Assembly (NCBI RefSeq): GCF_039536325.1
Contig: NZ_BAAAYO010000002.1
Location: forward strand, 744,001 to 808,000
Direction of reading: 5' to 3'
Source of the DNA: Paenibacillus_AB hodogayensis
GTDB lineage: Bacteria; Bacillota; Bacilli; Paenibacillales; NBRC-103111
DNA length: 64,000 bases
The notes under the pieces are model-generated. The model did no database searches. It was not told the DNA's origin and saw only the letters and a program-made list of their open reading frames with translations. Position 1 is the stretch's first letter. Each line of letters opens with the position of its first letter. This document shows positions 1 through 8,086 of this stretch, one piece after another. The position numbers were made by a program, and so were the translations under genes.

Positions 1-1352
1 ATCGACAAGCCGAGTCCGGCTCCGCCGGATTTGCGCGTACGCGACGACTCGCTCCGGTAAAAACGGTCAAAGATGCGGGACAGATGCTCCTCGGGAATGC
101 CCGAGCCGTTATCGCGGATCGCCAGTTCGACCGCGTTCTCTTCCTTTGTCAACGAAACGGCGATTGTTCCAGTGGCCGAATCGGTATGTTGAACGGCATT
201 CTGAAACAAATTAAGCACCACCTGCTTCATTTTATCCGCGTCGTATACAGCCTGGGCCCCGTTCATCAATCTAAACGTCACGGAGCGCTGATCGGCCAGC
301 AGCCGAAGCTGCGCTTCCATTTCCTTCAACAGCTGGTCCAGCTCGCCTGGGCGCACTTCCATCCGTGGGGCGCGATCGAGCTTGGCGAGCAGCAGCAGAT
401 CGTTCACCAGCTTGTTGATCCGCTCCGATTCGCCGTGCATGCTGGTCAGCGCCTTATGCAGCTGATTCGGCTGATGCATCGCCCCGCGCAGCAGCACCTC
501 CAGAAACCCGTGTATCGATGTGAGCGGCGTACGCAGCTCGTGAGAGGCATCGGCGATAAAGCGCCGCATCTGCTCCCGGGCTTCCTTCTCGGCAAGAAAC
601 GACGCTTCCAGCCTTTCCAGCATGCCGTTGAACGAGTGAGCCAAGCTGTCGATCTCTTGCTGGCCTTGCTGCGGCGGCAGCCGCTCTCCCAAGCTTCCGG
701 CATCGATCCTGCCGACCGTGTTGACCATTTTGGACAGCGGCACCAGCGTCTTTTTCAAAACCGGAATAAAGGCCAGCAGCCCTAGCACAAGCGCGACCAG
801 CGACAGCGATACGAAGGTCATGAACTGCCGGACCGCCACTTCCTTCAACGGCTTCGTGCTCGCGCTCAGCTGGACGACGCCTTGCACGCGCCCCCGCACA
901 TCGAGCGGCTGGAGCACGACGAGATATTCATAGCCTTCCGCATCGCTGGCGATTTTATAGTCCTGCCTTTTCTTCTTGCGGGCCGCTTCATAAATTTCCC
1001 GATCCAGCTTCGGCGGGTTGCCGGAATTGGGCCAATTGGACACGTTCGTCACATTTCCGGACAGATCGACAACGGCGAGCGACATGTCGGGCAAAAAAAA
1101 CATCGGCTTCGGCCCCCGTCCCCCTCCCTCGTTGCCCTGCTCCAAATTGAGCAGCGCTTCGCGGGGAACCGAGAGCAGTTGGCTTTGCATCGTATCGGCC
1201 TTATTCCGGAACAAAAACTCCCGCATCACGGCATACTGGACGATGCCGATGAACAGCAGGATCACGGCCATCACGAGCAGCGAACGGGACAGCAGCTGAA
1301 ACCGGAGCGAATGGGGGGTCATTGCGGCCGGAAGCTTAAACGGGAGCTTCAT
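1..1352 (-). CDS. Sensor histidine kinase (C-terminus cut off by the window edge)
   Basis: Membrane sensor kinase that would autophosphorylate on His and pass the phosphate to the response regulator encoded just upstream. About 450 residues are visible. TM helices lie near residues 22-44 and 176-198, flanking an extracellular sensor region of about 130 residues. A HAMP segment follows, then the H-box ASHELRTPL (phospho-acceptor His near 271). The N-box (QNAVQH) and G-boxes (DNGSGI, GGAGLGLS) follow, and the frame is still open at base 1. The ATG at 1352 overlaps the regulator's stop codon as ATGA, which indicates translational coupling. The domain order matches EnvZ/PhoR/CssS-type kinases; the signal is not evident. 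Only the last few residues should be missing. Confidence 0.93.
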   Translation of the reverse strand, partial: MKLPFKLPAAMTPHSLRFQLLSRSLLVMAVILLFIGIVQYAVMREFLFRNKADTMQSQLLSVPREALLNLEQGNEGGGRGPKPMFFLPDMSLAVVDLSGNVTNVSNWPNSGNPPKLDREIYEAARKKKRQDYKIASDAEGYEYLVVLQPLDVRGRVQGVVQLSASTKPLKEVAVRQFMTFVSLSLVALVLGLLAFIPVLKKTLVPLSKMVNTVGRIDAGSLGERLPPQQGQQEIDSLAHSFNGMLERLEASFLAEKEAREQMRRFIADASHELRTPLTSIHGFLEVLLRGAMHQPNQLHKALTSMHGESERINKLVNDLLLLAKLDRAPRMEVRPGELDQLLKEMEAQLRLLADQRSVTFRLMNGAQAVYDADKMKQVVLNLFQNAVQHTDSATGTIAVSLTKEENAVELAIRDNGSGIPEEHLSRIFDRFYRSESSRTRKSGGAGLGLS

Positions 1353-2038
1353 GTCGCATCGACCCTGTAGCCCGCACCGCGCAGCGTGCGTATAATCCGG
1401 TGCTCCTTGTCCCCCAGCTTGTCGCGCAGCGAGCGGATGTACACTTCCACAATATTTTCTTCGCCGCCGAAATCGTAGCCCCATACTTTGTCCAGAATGA
1501 CGCTCTTGCTCAGCACCAGGCCATGGTTAATGACCATAAATTTCAGCAGCTCGTATTCGGTCGGAGAAAGCTCCAGTACCCGGTCGTGGTGGGCGATTTC
1601 CTTGCGCCGGTCGTCGATCCGGAAAGGGCCGACCGTCACTTCCCCGAGCAAGTTCGGGAATTGGTTGCGGATTCGGGCATGGATGCGCGCGAGCAGTTCC
1701 TCGAAGCTGAACGGCTTGACGACGTAATCGTCGGCCCCAAGCGTCAGCCCCTTCACGCGATCGTCGACCTCGTCTCTGGCCGTCAGCATAATGATGGCGA
1801 CATGCTCGGTTTTTTTCAGCAGCCGGCAAACCTCGAAGCCGTCCATACCGGGCATCATCACGTCGAGAATGACGATATGCGGTTGAAACGACTTGGCTGC
1901 CGTCACCGCCGTCATTCCGTCCGCAGCCGTCTGCATCTCGAATCCCTCGTTCATAAGCCCCAGCTCGAGAAACTGCAAAATATTCGGCTCGTCGTCCACA
2001 AGCAAAATTTTGATCCCTTTCAATTGGGTATGTGCCAT
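1349..2038 (-). CDS. OmpR/PhoB-family response regulator
   Basis: DNA-binding response regulator of 229 residues, partner of the overlapping kinase. The receiver domain (about 8-122) shows the acidic pair D15-D16, the phospho-acceptor D59 in VILDVMMPGMDG and the conserved Lys in VVKPF. A C-terminal winged helix (about 133-228) has the typical ends SPTEYELL and TLRGAGYRV. A longer reading frame exists, but the ATG at 2038 is chosen because GGAGGGG precedes it by about nine bases. The four-fold 11-bp repeat array upstream is a likely binding site for this protein, suggesting autoregulation (inference). Family assignment is secure; the regulon is unknown. Confidence 0.95.
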   Translation of the reverse strand: MAHTQLKGIKILLVDDEPNILQFLELGLMNEGFEMQTAADGMTAVTAAKSFQPHIVILDVMMPGMDGFEVCRLLKKTEHVAIIMLTARDEVDDRVKGLTLGADDYVVKPFSFEELLARIHARIRNQFPNLLGEVTVGPFRIDDRRKEIAHHDRVLELSPTEYELLKFMVINHGLVLSKSVILDKVWGYDFGGEENIVEVYIRSLRDKLGDKEHRIIRTLRGAGYRVDAT

Positions 2039-2078
2039 ACGTATATCCCCTCCGACAACGTCATTACCGTATCCCTTT

Positions 2079-2134
2079 ATTATCCGATACAAGGCTTAAA
2101 TCATGCTGAATGCATCCTGAATGCCGGCTGAACG
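2079..2134 (-). promoter_or_regulatory. Candidate autoregulatory operator: four 7-bp repeats spaced 11 bp
   Basis: On the minus strand CATTCAG occurs at 2112-2106 and 2123-2117, with CGTTCAG at 2134-2128 and the weaker ATTTAAG at 2101-2095. Repeat starts are exactly 11 bp apart. A GATAAT -10 lies at 2084-2079 with no good -35, which would fall inside the repeats. OmpR-family regulators bind direct repeats on one DNA face with 10-11 bp spacing, so this fits an activator site for the adjacent regulator. The assignment is inference. Confidence 0.55.
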
Positions 2135-2176
2135 TTTCGGATTCAGCATACACCAAACACCGGGGGCGGACAACGC

Positions 2177-2201
2177 AAAAACCCGGCCTGGCCCGGCCGG
2201 G
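2177..2201 (-). terminator. Rho-independent terminator after the glycoside-hydrolase-like gene
   Basis: On the minus strand a 7-bp stem (CCCGGCC/GGCCGGG, loop of six) is followed by five T. It lies 28 bases past the stop of the gene ending at 2229. Confidence 0.8.
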
Positions 2202-2228
2202 ATATGCGCTTACGCTTATGGCGGTGGA

Positions 2229-4343
2229 TTATCCTTGCAAAGATCGGATATACTCGGGCAGCTCCCGATCGAGAACAGCGCGAACTTGGGCGATTTTCCA
2301 GCGCAAATGCTCGGGATCGGTCATGTATTCCATCGACGGCTCCCAGCCGAGACGCGAGTCCGCCTCAGTGAGCGGAATGGCCGCTTCGGCATTGGCGATC
2401 TCCCGCTCGCCCAACTGGGCCATTTCGGCTGCCAACGCTTGCGCCTGGGTCGCGTCCTGCTCCTGCAGCAAACGGTGCTTCAGCTTCCACCACTGCTTCG
2501 TATGGATGACGGTTAACACCGAACGCAGAATAAAGCGGTTCAAGCCTAGCAGCAGGTGCGCCTCCTCCAGCTTGCGCTGCGGCGTCAACGCGATCGCCCG
2601 TTCCAGCGCCTCGTTCCCCTTGCTCCACCATTCGGCCATCTGCTGCAGACTGTCAATCTCGACGTTCAGCCGCAAATAATCCGGATGATCGTTAATGGGA
2701 TTATAGATCGGGGTCACGATCCGGTTGTCGCTGCCGAAATGGGCGTACCAGGCTTGTGGAATATGATGCGTCTCCTGAAACAGCAGCGGATAGGAAGGAC
2801 CGACGCGAAAAGGGCCGTACTGGTCGTAATTGGTCGGGATGTAATGGCGGATGCCCTCGCTCCAATGTCGCCAAGCCTCCAGCACGTGCGGCTCGGCCTC
2901 CAAGCTGAAGTCCCTCCGGGCGACTGCGGCGAACGTCTCTTCCGAAGACGGGCTCGGACTCCAGTACGCCCATTTCGTCAGATCGGTTACGAAAGAAGGC
3001 CACCAGCCGAAATGATGCGATTCCATCAGCCCGGCAAGCCCCCAATCGTTGCGCGCGGCAAGCAGCCCCGCATGCCGGCGGGCCCACTGATACGGAATCG
3101 GCTCGTACGGGATAACTCCGATATCCCAGCTCAAGCCTCCCGTATTGGCCATCGTATACAGCCGGATACCGCGCTCGTGGGCCGCTTTCGCTTCGCTGGC
3201 GAAATAAGTGCCTGGCCCTTCGAAAGACGCCGTATAATCGACGCAGCGGTGAATGACGCCGCCTTTCTCGTACTGTTCGAACATTTCGAACGTAGCCATC
3301 AGCGAGATATCCGTCGGCAGCGAGGCAATGAGCCTCAGCCGCTCGGCCTCGGGCGCATAGCCCCAGTTGTACGTCCAGAAGACGATATCCAGCTCAGGGT
3401 TGTGCTTCAGCGTCACCCGCTTGATCATATCGAGCCATTGCGGATAGTCCGTACAAGGCCACCAGCCCGGAGACGGCTTCGTCCTCGGCTTGTCGGCCGG
3501 CCACTCCAGACGCAGCATGCCGGTCGTGTTCGGGTCCTTGCTCGGAAACTCGCATGATTCGCCGACGAATATAATGCCCTTGAATCGCGGATATTGCTTT
3601 AAAATGCGCCCGTACGTGCTGTCGTAATACGCTTCCGCATCCGGATCGTCGGGATGCTTCTTGCTGGTCAAATAACTGTACATATACACATCCAGGCCGT
3701 GCAAATCAGCCCGGTCGATAACATGGTTAAAATCCAGATAGCCGAACGGCGTCTCGTCGATATCTTTCACGAATACGAGTATGGCATCGATACCGGCATG
3801 GGCCATCGCGCTCAGATGCGCGTCGGGATACACGTCGAGCCCCCACCCGGAATGAATCATACGCGGCGAGAACAGCGGTTTCCGTATCGTATCCTGGCTG
3901 CTCACGAACGGCGCCTCGCGCAAATTCATCAAGTCTTCCAGAAAATAGCTGCCTTGGCCTACGCCCCTGTCGTCAAAGCCGCATACGACGATGCGGTCCG
4001 CGCCGCTTACGATCCGGTAGCTGCGGGGCTCTTCCAGCTCACCCCCGTAAGCGCTTAACTGATTGAGGTTGCCAAGAACGATAAGCCGTTCCCCGCCCTC
4101 CGCCGCCTCCCCGAGATCGGAAGCTTTCGTCAACAAGACGGAAACATTCATGCTGGTAAATAAATAATCCTGTAAATCTTTAGCGACGTGAACGACCGGA
4201 GGGCTGGCCTCTTCGGAAATGACAATACGCCACGTCTCGTCGATCCGGCATTCGTCCGGTTCCGGCTGCAGCCGAGGGTCGCGCCGATTCGGCTTATGCA
4301 CGACGTCCAGCCGGTTGCGAAATTCATAATTGCGTTCTCCCAT
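2229..4343 (-). CDS. Putative glycoside hydrolase with GH20/GH67-like N-terminal domain
   Basis: Predicted cytoplasmic protein of 704 residues without signal peptide. The first 150 residues look like the alpha/beta domain that precedes the barrel in GH20 and GH67 enzymes (WRIVISEEASPPVVHVAKDL, then YRIVSGADRIVVCG and a GVGQGSYFLEDL helix). A TIM-barrel-like region rich in Trp, Asp and Glu follows (FSPRMIHSG, IIFVGESCEF, DIVFWTYNWGY) and then a helical C-terminus. Glu in VGESCEF is a possible catalytic residue, not proven. The start is the ATG at 4343 preceded by AGGAGG at five-base spacing; the frame stays open 78 bases further up to a GTG without RBS. It is a single-gene unit with its own terminator. 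Family by eye only; substrate unknown. Confidence 0.6.
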   Translation of the reverse strand: MGERNYEFRNRLDVVHKPNRRDPRLQPEPDECRIDETWRIVISEEASPPVVHVAKDLQDYLFTSMNVSVLLTKASDLGEAAEGGERLIVLGNLNQLSAYGGELEEPRSYRIVSGADRIVVCGFDDRGVGQGSYFLEDLMNLREAPFVSSQDTIRKPLFSPRMIHSGWGLDVYPDAHLSAMAHAGIDAILVFVKDIDETPFGYLDFNHVIDRADLHGLDVYMYSYLTSKKHPDDPDAEAYYDSTYGRILKQYPRFKGIIFVGESCEFPSKDPNTTGMLRLEWPADKPRTKPSPGWWPCTDYPQWLDMIKRVTLKHNPELDIVFWTYNWGYAPEAERLRLIASLPTDISLMATFEMFEQYEKGGVIHRCVDYTASFEGPGTYFASEAKAAHERGIRLYTMANTGGLSWDIGVIPYEPIPYQWARRHAGLLAARNDWGLAGLMESHHFGWWPSFVTDLTKWAYWSPSPSSEETFAAVARRDFSLEAEPHVLEAWRHWSEGIRHYIPTNYDQYGPFRVGPSYPLLFQETHHIPQAWYAHFGSDNRIVTPIYNPINDHPDYLRLNVEIDSLQQMAEWWSKGNEALERAIALTPQRKLEEAHLLLGLNRFILRSVLTVIHTKQWWKLKHRLLQEQDATQAQALAAEMAQLGEREIANAEAAIPLTEADSRLGWEPSMEYMTDPEHLRWKIAQVRAVLDRELPEYIRSLQG

Positions 4344-4461
4344 GGGAACCTCCTGTACAGGAAGCGTCAGCCGCCCCTGCTGGCCAATGAATTTGCCCAA
4401 TTCATTTATTGAATTCAACACTATATGTACTATATCATATATAATTTAATGTTGGTATATA

Positions 4462-4510
4462 GAAAAATAAAAAGAAAATCGCCCATCCCGACATCAGAAG
4501 AGCGATTTTC
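4462..4510 (-). terminator. Rho-independent terminator after the amino-acid-binding lipoprotein gene
   Basis: On the minus strand a 9-bp stem (GAAAATCGC/GCGATTTTC, 4510-4474) with a 19-base loop is followed by the T-rich tract CTTTTTATTTTTC. It belongs to the gene ending at 4622. The AT-rich stretch 4344-4461 between it and the next gene probably holds that gene's promoter, but no clear -35/-10 pair was found. Confidence 0.8.
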
Positions 4511-4621
4511 ACAGGCATAATATTTATCGTCGTCCATGCAGCACCGCACCGCATAACGGGCTGTTGAAGCTGAGCAGTTGTTCCGGCCCGCCGGCGCGGT
4601 CGGCTGTTTCGGGTACACGTT

Positions 4622-5383
4622 TTACTCGCCAGGCAGCTTGCGCGGCTCGCTGCCGAACCATTTCATATACAACGATTCGTACGTGCCATTGCGGGAAACT
4701 TGCTCGATTGCACTGTTCACGCTCCCAAGGTAGCGGTTACGCTTTTTGGCCGCCACCGCATAGCTTTCCTTGTTCAATACTTCTCCGACAAGCTTGACTC
4801 TTCCGTTCCCGGCGTGCTGCATAAAGTCGTGGATGTTCCGTTCGTCGAATATGACGCAGTCCGCTTTTTTGGCCAGCAGGTCGGCGTAGGCCTGATCGAT
4901 GTCGGGGTAGCCTTTCGCCTCCTTCAGCCCCGGCAGGCTCCCGGCATAGACATAAGAGGTGGAGTCCAGCTTGGTCGCGACCGTCTTGCCCTGCAAATCG
5001 TCCTTGCTGCGAATCGTTTCATTGTCGGCAGTAGTCAGCATGACGAGACCGGTTTGAAAATACGGGTCGGAAAAGGCCAACTCGTCCTTCCGGGCTTTGT
5101 TGACGGTCATTCCGGCAATAGCCAGATCGATCTTGCCGCTCTTCAGCGCCGGGGATATCTCCTGCGTTTCCATCGGCACAAGCTCGTATCTCAGCCCGCC
5201 CTTTTGCGCAATGGCTTCCCATAGCTCCACTTCGAAGCCCTTATGCTCCCCGCTTTCCATGTAAGTAAACGGCCGAAAATCGTTCTCCACCCCGACCTTC
5301 AGCGTTTTGCTTTGGGCGCAGCCCGACAGCAGCAATCCGGCCGATAGCAGCAGCCCTGTAATGACGCGCAGTCCGAAATTCAT
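4622..5383 (-). CDS. Amino-acid ABC transporter substrate-binding lipoprotein (SBP_bac_3)
   Basis: Extracytoplasmic solute-binding protein of 253 residues, probably for a polar amino acid. A type II signal peptide ends in the lipobox LLSGC with Cys22 as the lipidation site. The mature part shows family-3 landmarks: LKVGVENDFRPFTY at the start, GFEVELWEAIA, KSGKIDLAIAGMTVN and SDPYFQTG. Its size is usual for GlnH/HisJ-type proteins. RBS GGGAGG precedes ATG 5383 by seven bases. No permease or ATPase gene adjoins it, so it must work with an unlinked transporter or as a sensor (inference). It has its own terminator downstream. Confidence 0.9.
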   Translation of the reverse strand: MNFGLRVITGLLLSAGLLLSGCAQSKTLKVGVENDFRPFTYMESGEHKGFEVELWEAIAQKGGLRYELVPMETQEISPALKSGKIDLAIAGMTVNKARKDELAFSDPYFQTGLVMLTTADNETIRSKDDLQGKTVATKLDSTSYVYAGSLPGLKEAKGYPDIDQAYADLLAKKADCVIFDERNIHDFMQHAGNGRVKLVGEVLNKESYAVAAKKRNRYLGSVNSAIEQVSRNGTYESLYMKWFGSEPRKLPGE

Positions 5384-5411
5384 CGCTTACCTCCCTGTAC
5401 GCTTTGGAAAG

Positions 5412-5458
5412 CCGGTGAACAGATCCGGCAACGCGGCCGAAAGGATCACCGGACTTTT
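5412..5458 (+). other. Orphan terminator-like hairpin
   Basis: CCGGTGA (5412-5418) pairs with TCACCGG (5446-5452) and is followed by ACTTTTT on the plus strand. No plus-strand gene ends before it: it sits between divergent genes, upstream of the promoter of the PolC-like gene. The 11-mer TCACCGGACTT recurs in the hairpin at 8003-8075 on the other side of that gene. Confidence 0.45.
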
Positions 5459-5517
5459 TAATTAGCTTTTGTAGGAGAGAAGCACATTATGCAGTCCGCG
5501 AAACTCCAACGGCAGTA

Positions 5518-5572
5518 TGTTGACAAAAACATCAACATAAGCAACAATGAGTTTGTTGATATGATTATCAAC
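5518..5572 (+). promoter_or_regulatory. Promoter with two palindromes upstream of the PolC-like gene
   Basis: A perfect -35 TTGACA (5520-5525) and a -10 AACAAT (5543-5548) are 17 bases apart. The -35 lies inside the palindrome TGTTGA-N8-TCAACA (5518-5537). A second palindrome GTTGAT-N6-ATCAAC (5555-5572) lies just downstream, about 36 bp centre to centre. Both share the half site GTTGA, so one repressor could bind both. The second resembles a Fur-type site but lacks one base of the 7-1-7 spacing, and neither matches the Firmicute LexA box (CGAAC-N4-GTTCG). Confidence 0.5.
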
Positions 5573-5603
5573 TCAATTTTTAAACAATTGGAGGTATGCT
5601 GCA

Positions 5604-7961
5604 ATGACAGACCACCCTACGCCCGCCATGCGGATGGAATTGCATGTTCTATGTCCGGGTTCGGAATCCTCGGCGGACGCCTGGATCGAGCAAGCTGCGC
5701 GTTCGGGCCGCCAAGCGCTTCGCCTCGTCAGCCGATCCGGCATCGAATGGTTCCCCGGAGCCGAACGGACAGCCAGACGGTGCGGCATCAAGCCGATCTT
5801 CGGATTTGAGCTGCTTGTCTCAACCGGCCATGACGACGTCCCCTCTTATCCCTGCCGCATCTATGTCAAAAACGACTTCGGCCGGAAGCATCTGTACAAG
5901 CTCGTCTCGCTATCCTGCCCAGACCGATCCACTGCGCCGCAGGCCGTCTCCACACAGACGCTGGAGAAGCTGCGGGAAAGACTGCTCCTGTCGTCCGGCT
6001 TTCCCGGAAGCGAGCTGCTGGAGGCGGCTCTGCTCGGAGCCCGCGATCAAGCGGAACGGATTGCCGGGCAGTTCGACGCGATCGAGATTCAGCCTTTCAT
6101 ACCCGACTCGCGCAGCTTATCTTCCATCGTTTCCGAGGAAGTCCGGCTGCAGACGGAAGAAGCCCATCGACTCCTAGCGGACATCGCGGACAAGCTCGGC
6201 AAGCCGCTGCTGGCGGGCTGCACAGTCGGAGAGTCCGCGGGCGATACGGAACGGTTTGGCGCAACAGACGACCCTATTACCGGATTACTCGGCTATCTTG
6301 GGCCGCAGCAGGCTTATGCGGCGGTCGTCGACCATCCGAACCGCTTTGCCGATCTCATTGAAGAATTTGAGCTTATGCCGAAGCAACTGCATCTTCCTGT
6401 TGTGGAAGGCGCGGAACAATTTATTCGTACCAAGTGTACGGACCGCGCAGCAGAACGGTACGGGCAGCAGCTGCCCCGTCAGGTGGCCGTTCGCCTCGAT
6501 TGGGAGCTCGAGCGGATCACGGCGCACGGCTTTGCCGCGCCTTACATCCTCGCCGCCGACACGGCCGCGCAAAGCCGAGCCGACGGCTGCCCGGTCGAAA
6601 CGAGAGGCTCGGCCGGGGCAAGTCTCGTGGCCCATTTGCTCGGCTTGACCGAAACGAATCCGCTGCCGCCGCATTATGTGTGCGAGGCGTGCAGCCGGTC
6701 GGAATGGCCGGACAGCGATGCGGCAACGAGCGGCTTTGATTTTCCCGACCGGAGCTGTCCGGTATGCGGCAGCCTTATGAAGGGGGACGGGCATAATATT
6801 CCCGCCGAAATGTTCCTTGGCCTGAACGGCAATATAGTACCAGACCTTGATCTTCTTGTCCCGGAGGAATACCAAGAGCGGGCATTGGACGGACTGGGGG
6901 TCAGGTTCGGGAAAGAGCGGGCTCTTCGGGTGAGCCGGATAAGCGGCGGTCTCTACCCGGGCGGCGTTGTTCTTGTGCCGGAACAACATACGGCGGAACA
7001 GTTCACGCCGGTCTATGACTTCGCTCCCGGTCTGCCGGACGGCTGGAGGATGGCGCATTTCGATTATCGCGACTTGGAAACGGCGCTTCTAAAGCTGGAC
7101 GTGTTTCCCCACAGCCCTTTATCAATGCTGCGTCTGCTTCATCGGCTGACTGGGGTCGATCCGTCTTCGATTCCGATGAACGATCCGCGCGTGCTCAGCC
7201 TGTTTCGCTCGCCCGCAGCGCTTGGCGTTACGGCCGGGCAAATCCGCACGGAGGCAGCCACTTACGGCATACCGGAGATGGGGCTCCCGTTTGTCCGTGC
7301 CGTGCTGGAGGAGACGAAACCAGCCGCCTTCTCCGACTTGCTGCGAATATCCGGACTGACGCATGGCACCGGCGTCTGGGAAAACAACGCCCGCGAGCTA
7401 ATCCGTTCGAGGACGTGTACGATCAGCGCCGTGATCGCCTGCCGGGACGATATTATGCTGGAGCTAACGGAACGCGGCATCGACCGGGAGCAAGCTTTCC
7501 GGATAGCCGAGGGCGTGCGCAAAGGAAAAGGTCTCTGTCCATCATACATAGTAGAAATGCGCGGAGCAGGCATAGCGGAATGGTACATCGAATCGTGCCG
7601 CCGTATCGGCTATTTATTTCCCCGAGCCCATGCCGTTACATATGTCGCTTCGGCCATCCGGCATGCCTATTACAAGCTGTATCGCCCGCTGGAGTTTTAC
7701 GCCGCCTATTTCACCGTGTACGGGCCGCGCAGCCGCTTCGCTCCGGGCAGCGGCCGGTACGAGGATATCTGGGAGCGCGTAGAGCAAGCCGAGTCGAACC
7801 CCGGCGACAGCTCGGCGGCCGCCCTGGCGGCTCTCGAAGTTGCCATGGAGATGACGGCGCGCGGTTTTCGCTTCGGCAGCGGAGACGCTTCCCAAGACGC
7901 GGCATTCGCCGTAGAAGACGACGACAGACGGCTGCTCGTAACCGCAAATCCGTATTTTTAA
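5604..7961 (+). CDS. Shortened, divergent PolC-like (DNA polymerase III alpha) protein
   Basis: Protein of 785 residues colinear with Gram-positive PolC (about 1440 residues) but missing whole domains. Residues 1-210 match the PHP region, with metal ligands lost (PolC LHLHT is LHVLC here; the DH of AVTDHA is gone) and no DEDDh exonuclease inserted. Residues 260-360 match the palm entry (TRGSAGAS, NPLPPHYVC). A zinc finger keeps C360, C363, C385 and C388. The catalytic motif PDLDL keeps D414 and D416, and LLKLD keeps D499. The segment between is about 40 residues short, and PolC's TTGQHPGG reads ISGGLYPGG. Residues 500-700 match the fingers closely (GTYGIPE-like TYGIPEMG, ISGLTHGTGVW, CRDDIM, VRKGKGL, YFTV). 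It ends near residue 785, before PolC's HhH segment and C-terminal clamp-binding QLSLF. RBS TTGGAGG precedes ATG 5604. Polymerase activity is doubtful; function unknown. Confidence 0.85.
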   Translation: MTDHPTPAMRMELHVLCPGSESSADAWIEQAARSGRQALRLVSRSGIEWFPGAERTARRCGIKPIFGFELLVSTGHDDVPSYPCRIYVKNDFGRKHLYKLVSLSCPDRSTAPQAVSTQTLEKLRERLLLSSGFPGSELLEAALLGARDQAERIAGQFDAIEIQPFIPDSRSLSSIVSEEVRLQTEEAHRLLADIADKLGKPLLAGCTVGESAGDTERFGATDDPITGLLGYLGPQQAYAAVVDHPNRFADLIEEFELMPKQLHLPVVEGAEQFIRTKCTDRAAERYGQQLPRQVAVRLDWELERITAHGFAAPYILAADTAAQSRADGCPVETRGSAGASLVAHLLGLTETNPLPPHYVCEACSRSEWPDSDAATSGFDFPDRSCPVCGSLMKGDGHNIPAEMFLGLNGNIVPDLDLLVPEEYQERALDGLGVRFGKERALRVSRISGGLYPGGVVLVPEQHTAEQFTPVYDFAPGLPDGWRMAHFDYRDLETALLKLDVFPHSPLSMLRLLHRLTGVDPSSIPMNDPRVLSLFRSPAALGVTAGQIRTEAATYGIPEMGLPFVRAVLEETKPAAFSDLLRISGLTHGTGVWENNARELIRSRTCTISAVIACRDDIMLELTERGIDREQAFRIAEGVRKGKGLCPSYIVEMRGAGIAEWYIESCRRIGYLFPRAHAVTYVASAIRHAYYKLYRPLEFYAAYFTVYGPRSRFAPGSGRYEDIWERVEQAESNPGDSSAAALAALEVAMEMTARGFRFGSGDASQDAAFAVEDDDRRLLVTANPYF

Positions 7962-7999
7962 TGACGTAAACCATTCATAGGCCAAACCATTGATCAAGC

Positions 8000-8075
8000 A
8001 AAAAGTCCGGCGAACGCAGCCGCCGCGCGATCGGAGGCGTTCCCCGAAGCGCGGCGAACTTTGTTCACCGGACTT
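8000..8075 (-). terminator. Long hairpin terminator between convergent genes
   Basis: Outer arms AAGTCCGGCGAAC (8003-8015) and GTTCACCGGACTT (8063-8075) enclose a second stem CGCCGCGC/GCGCGGCG. On the minus strand it is followed by five T, so it ends the yhgE-like gene stopping at 8087. It may also slow transcription coming from the PolC-like gene. Confidence 0.7.
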
Positions 8076-8086
8076 GATGTTTAACT

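Noticed and set aside
2110..2679. Plus-strand frame over the end of the glycoside-hydrolase-like gene
   Set aside because: Overlaps the operator array and a terminator; Ser/Arg/Cys-rich translation typical of a shadow frame.
5555..5572. Fur box in the PolC-like promoter
   Set aside because: The palindrome has one perfect ATTATCA half but lacks the 7-1-7 spacing; described as an unassigned palindrome instead.
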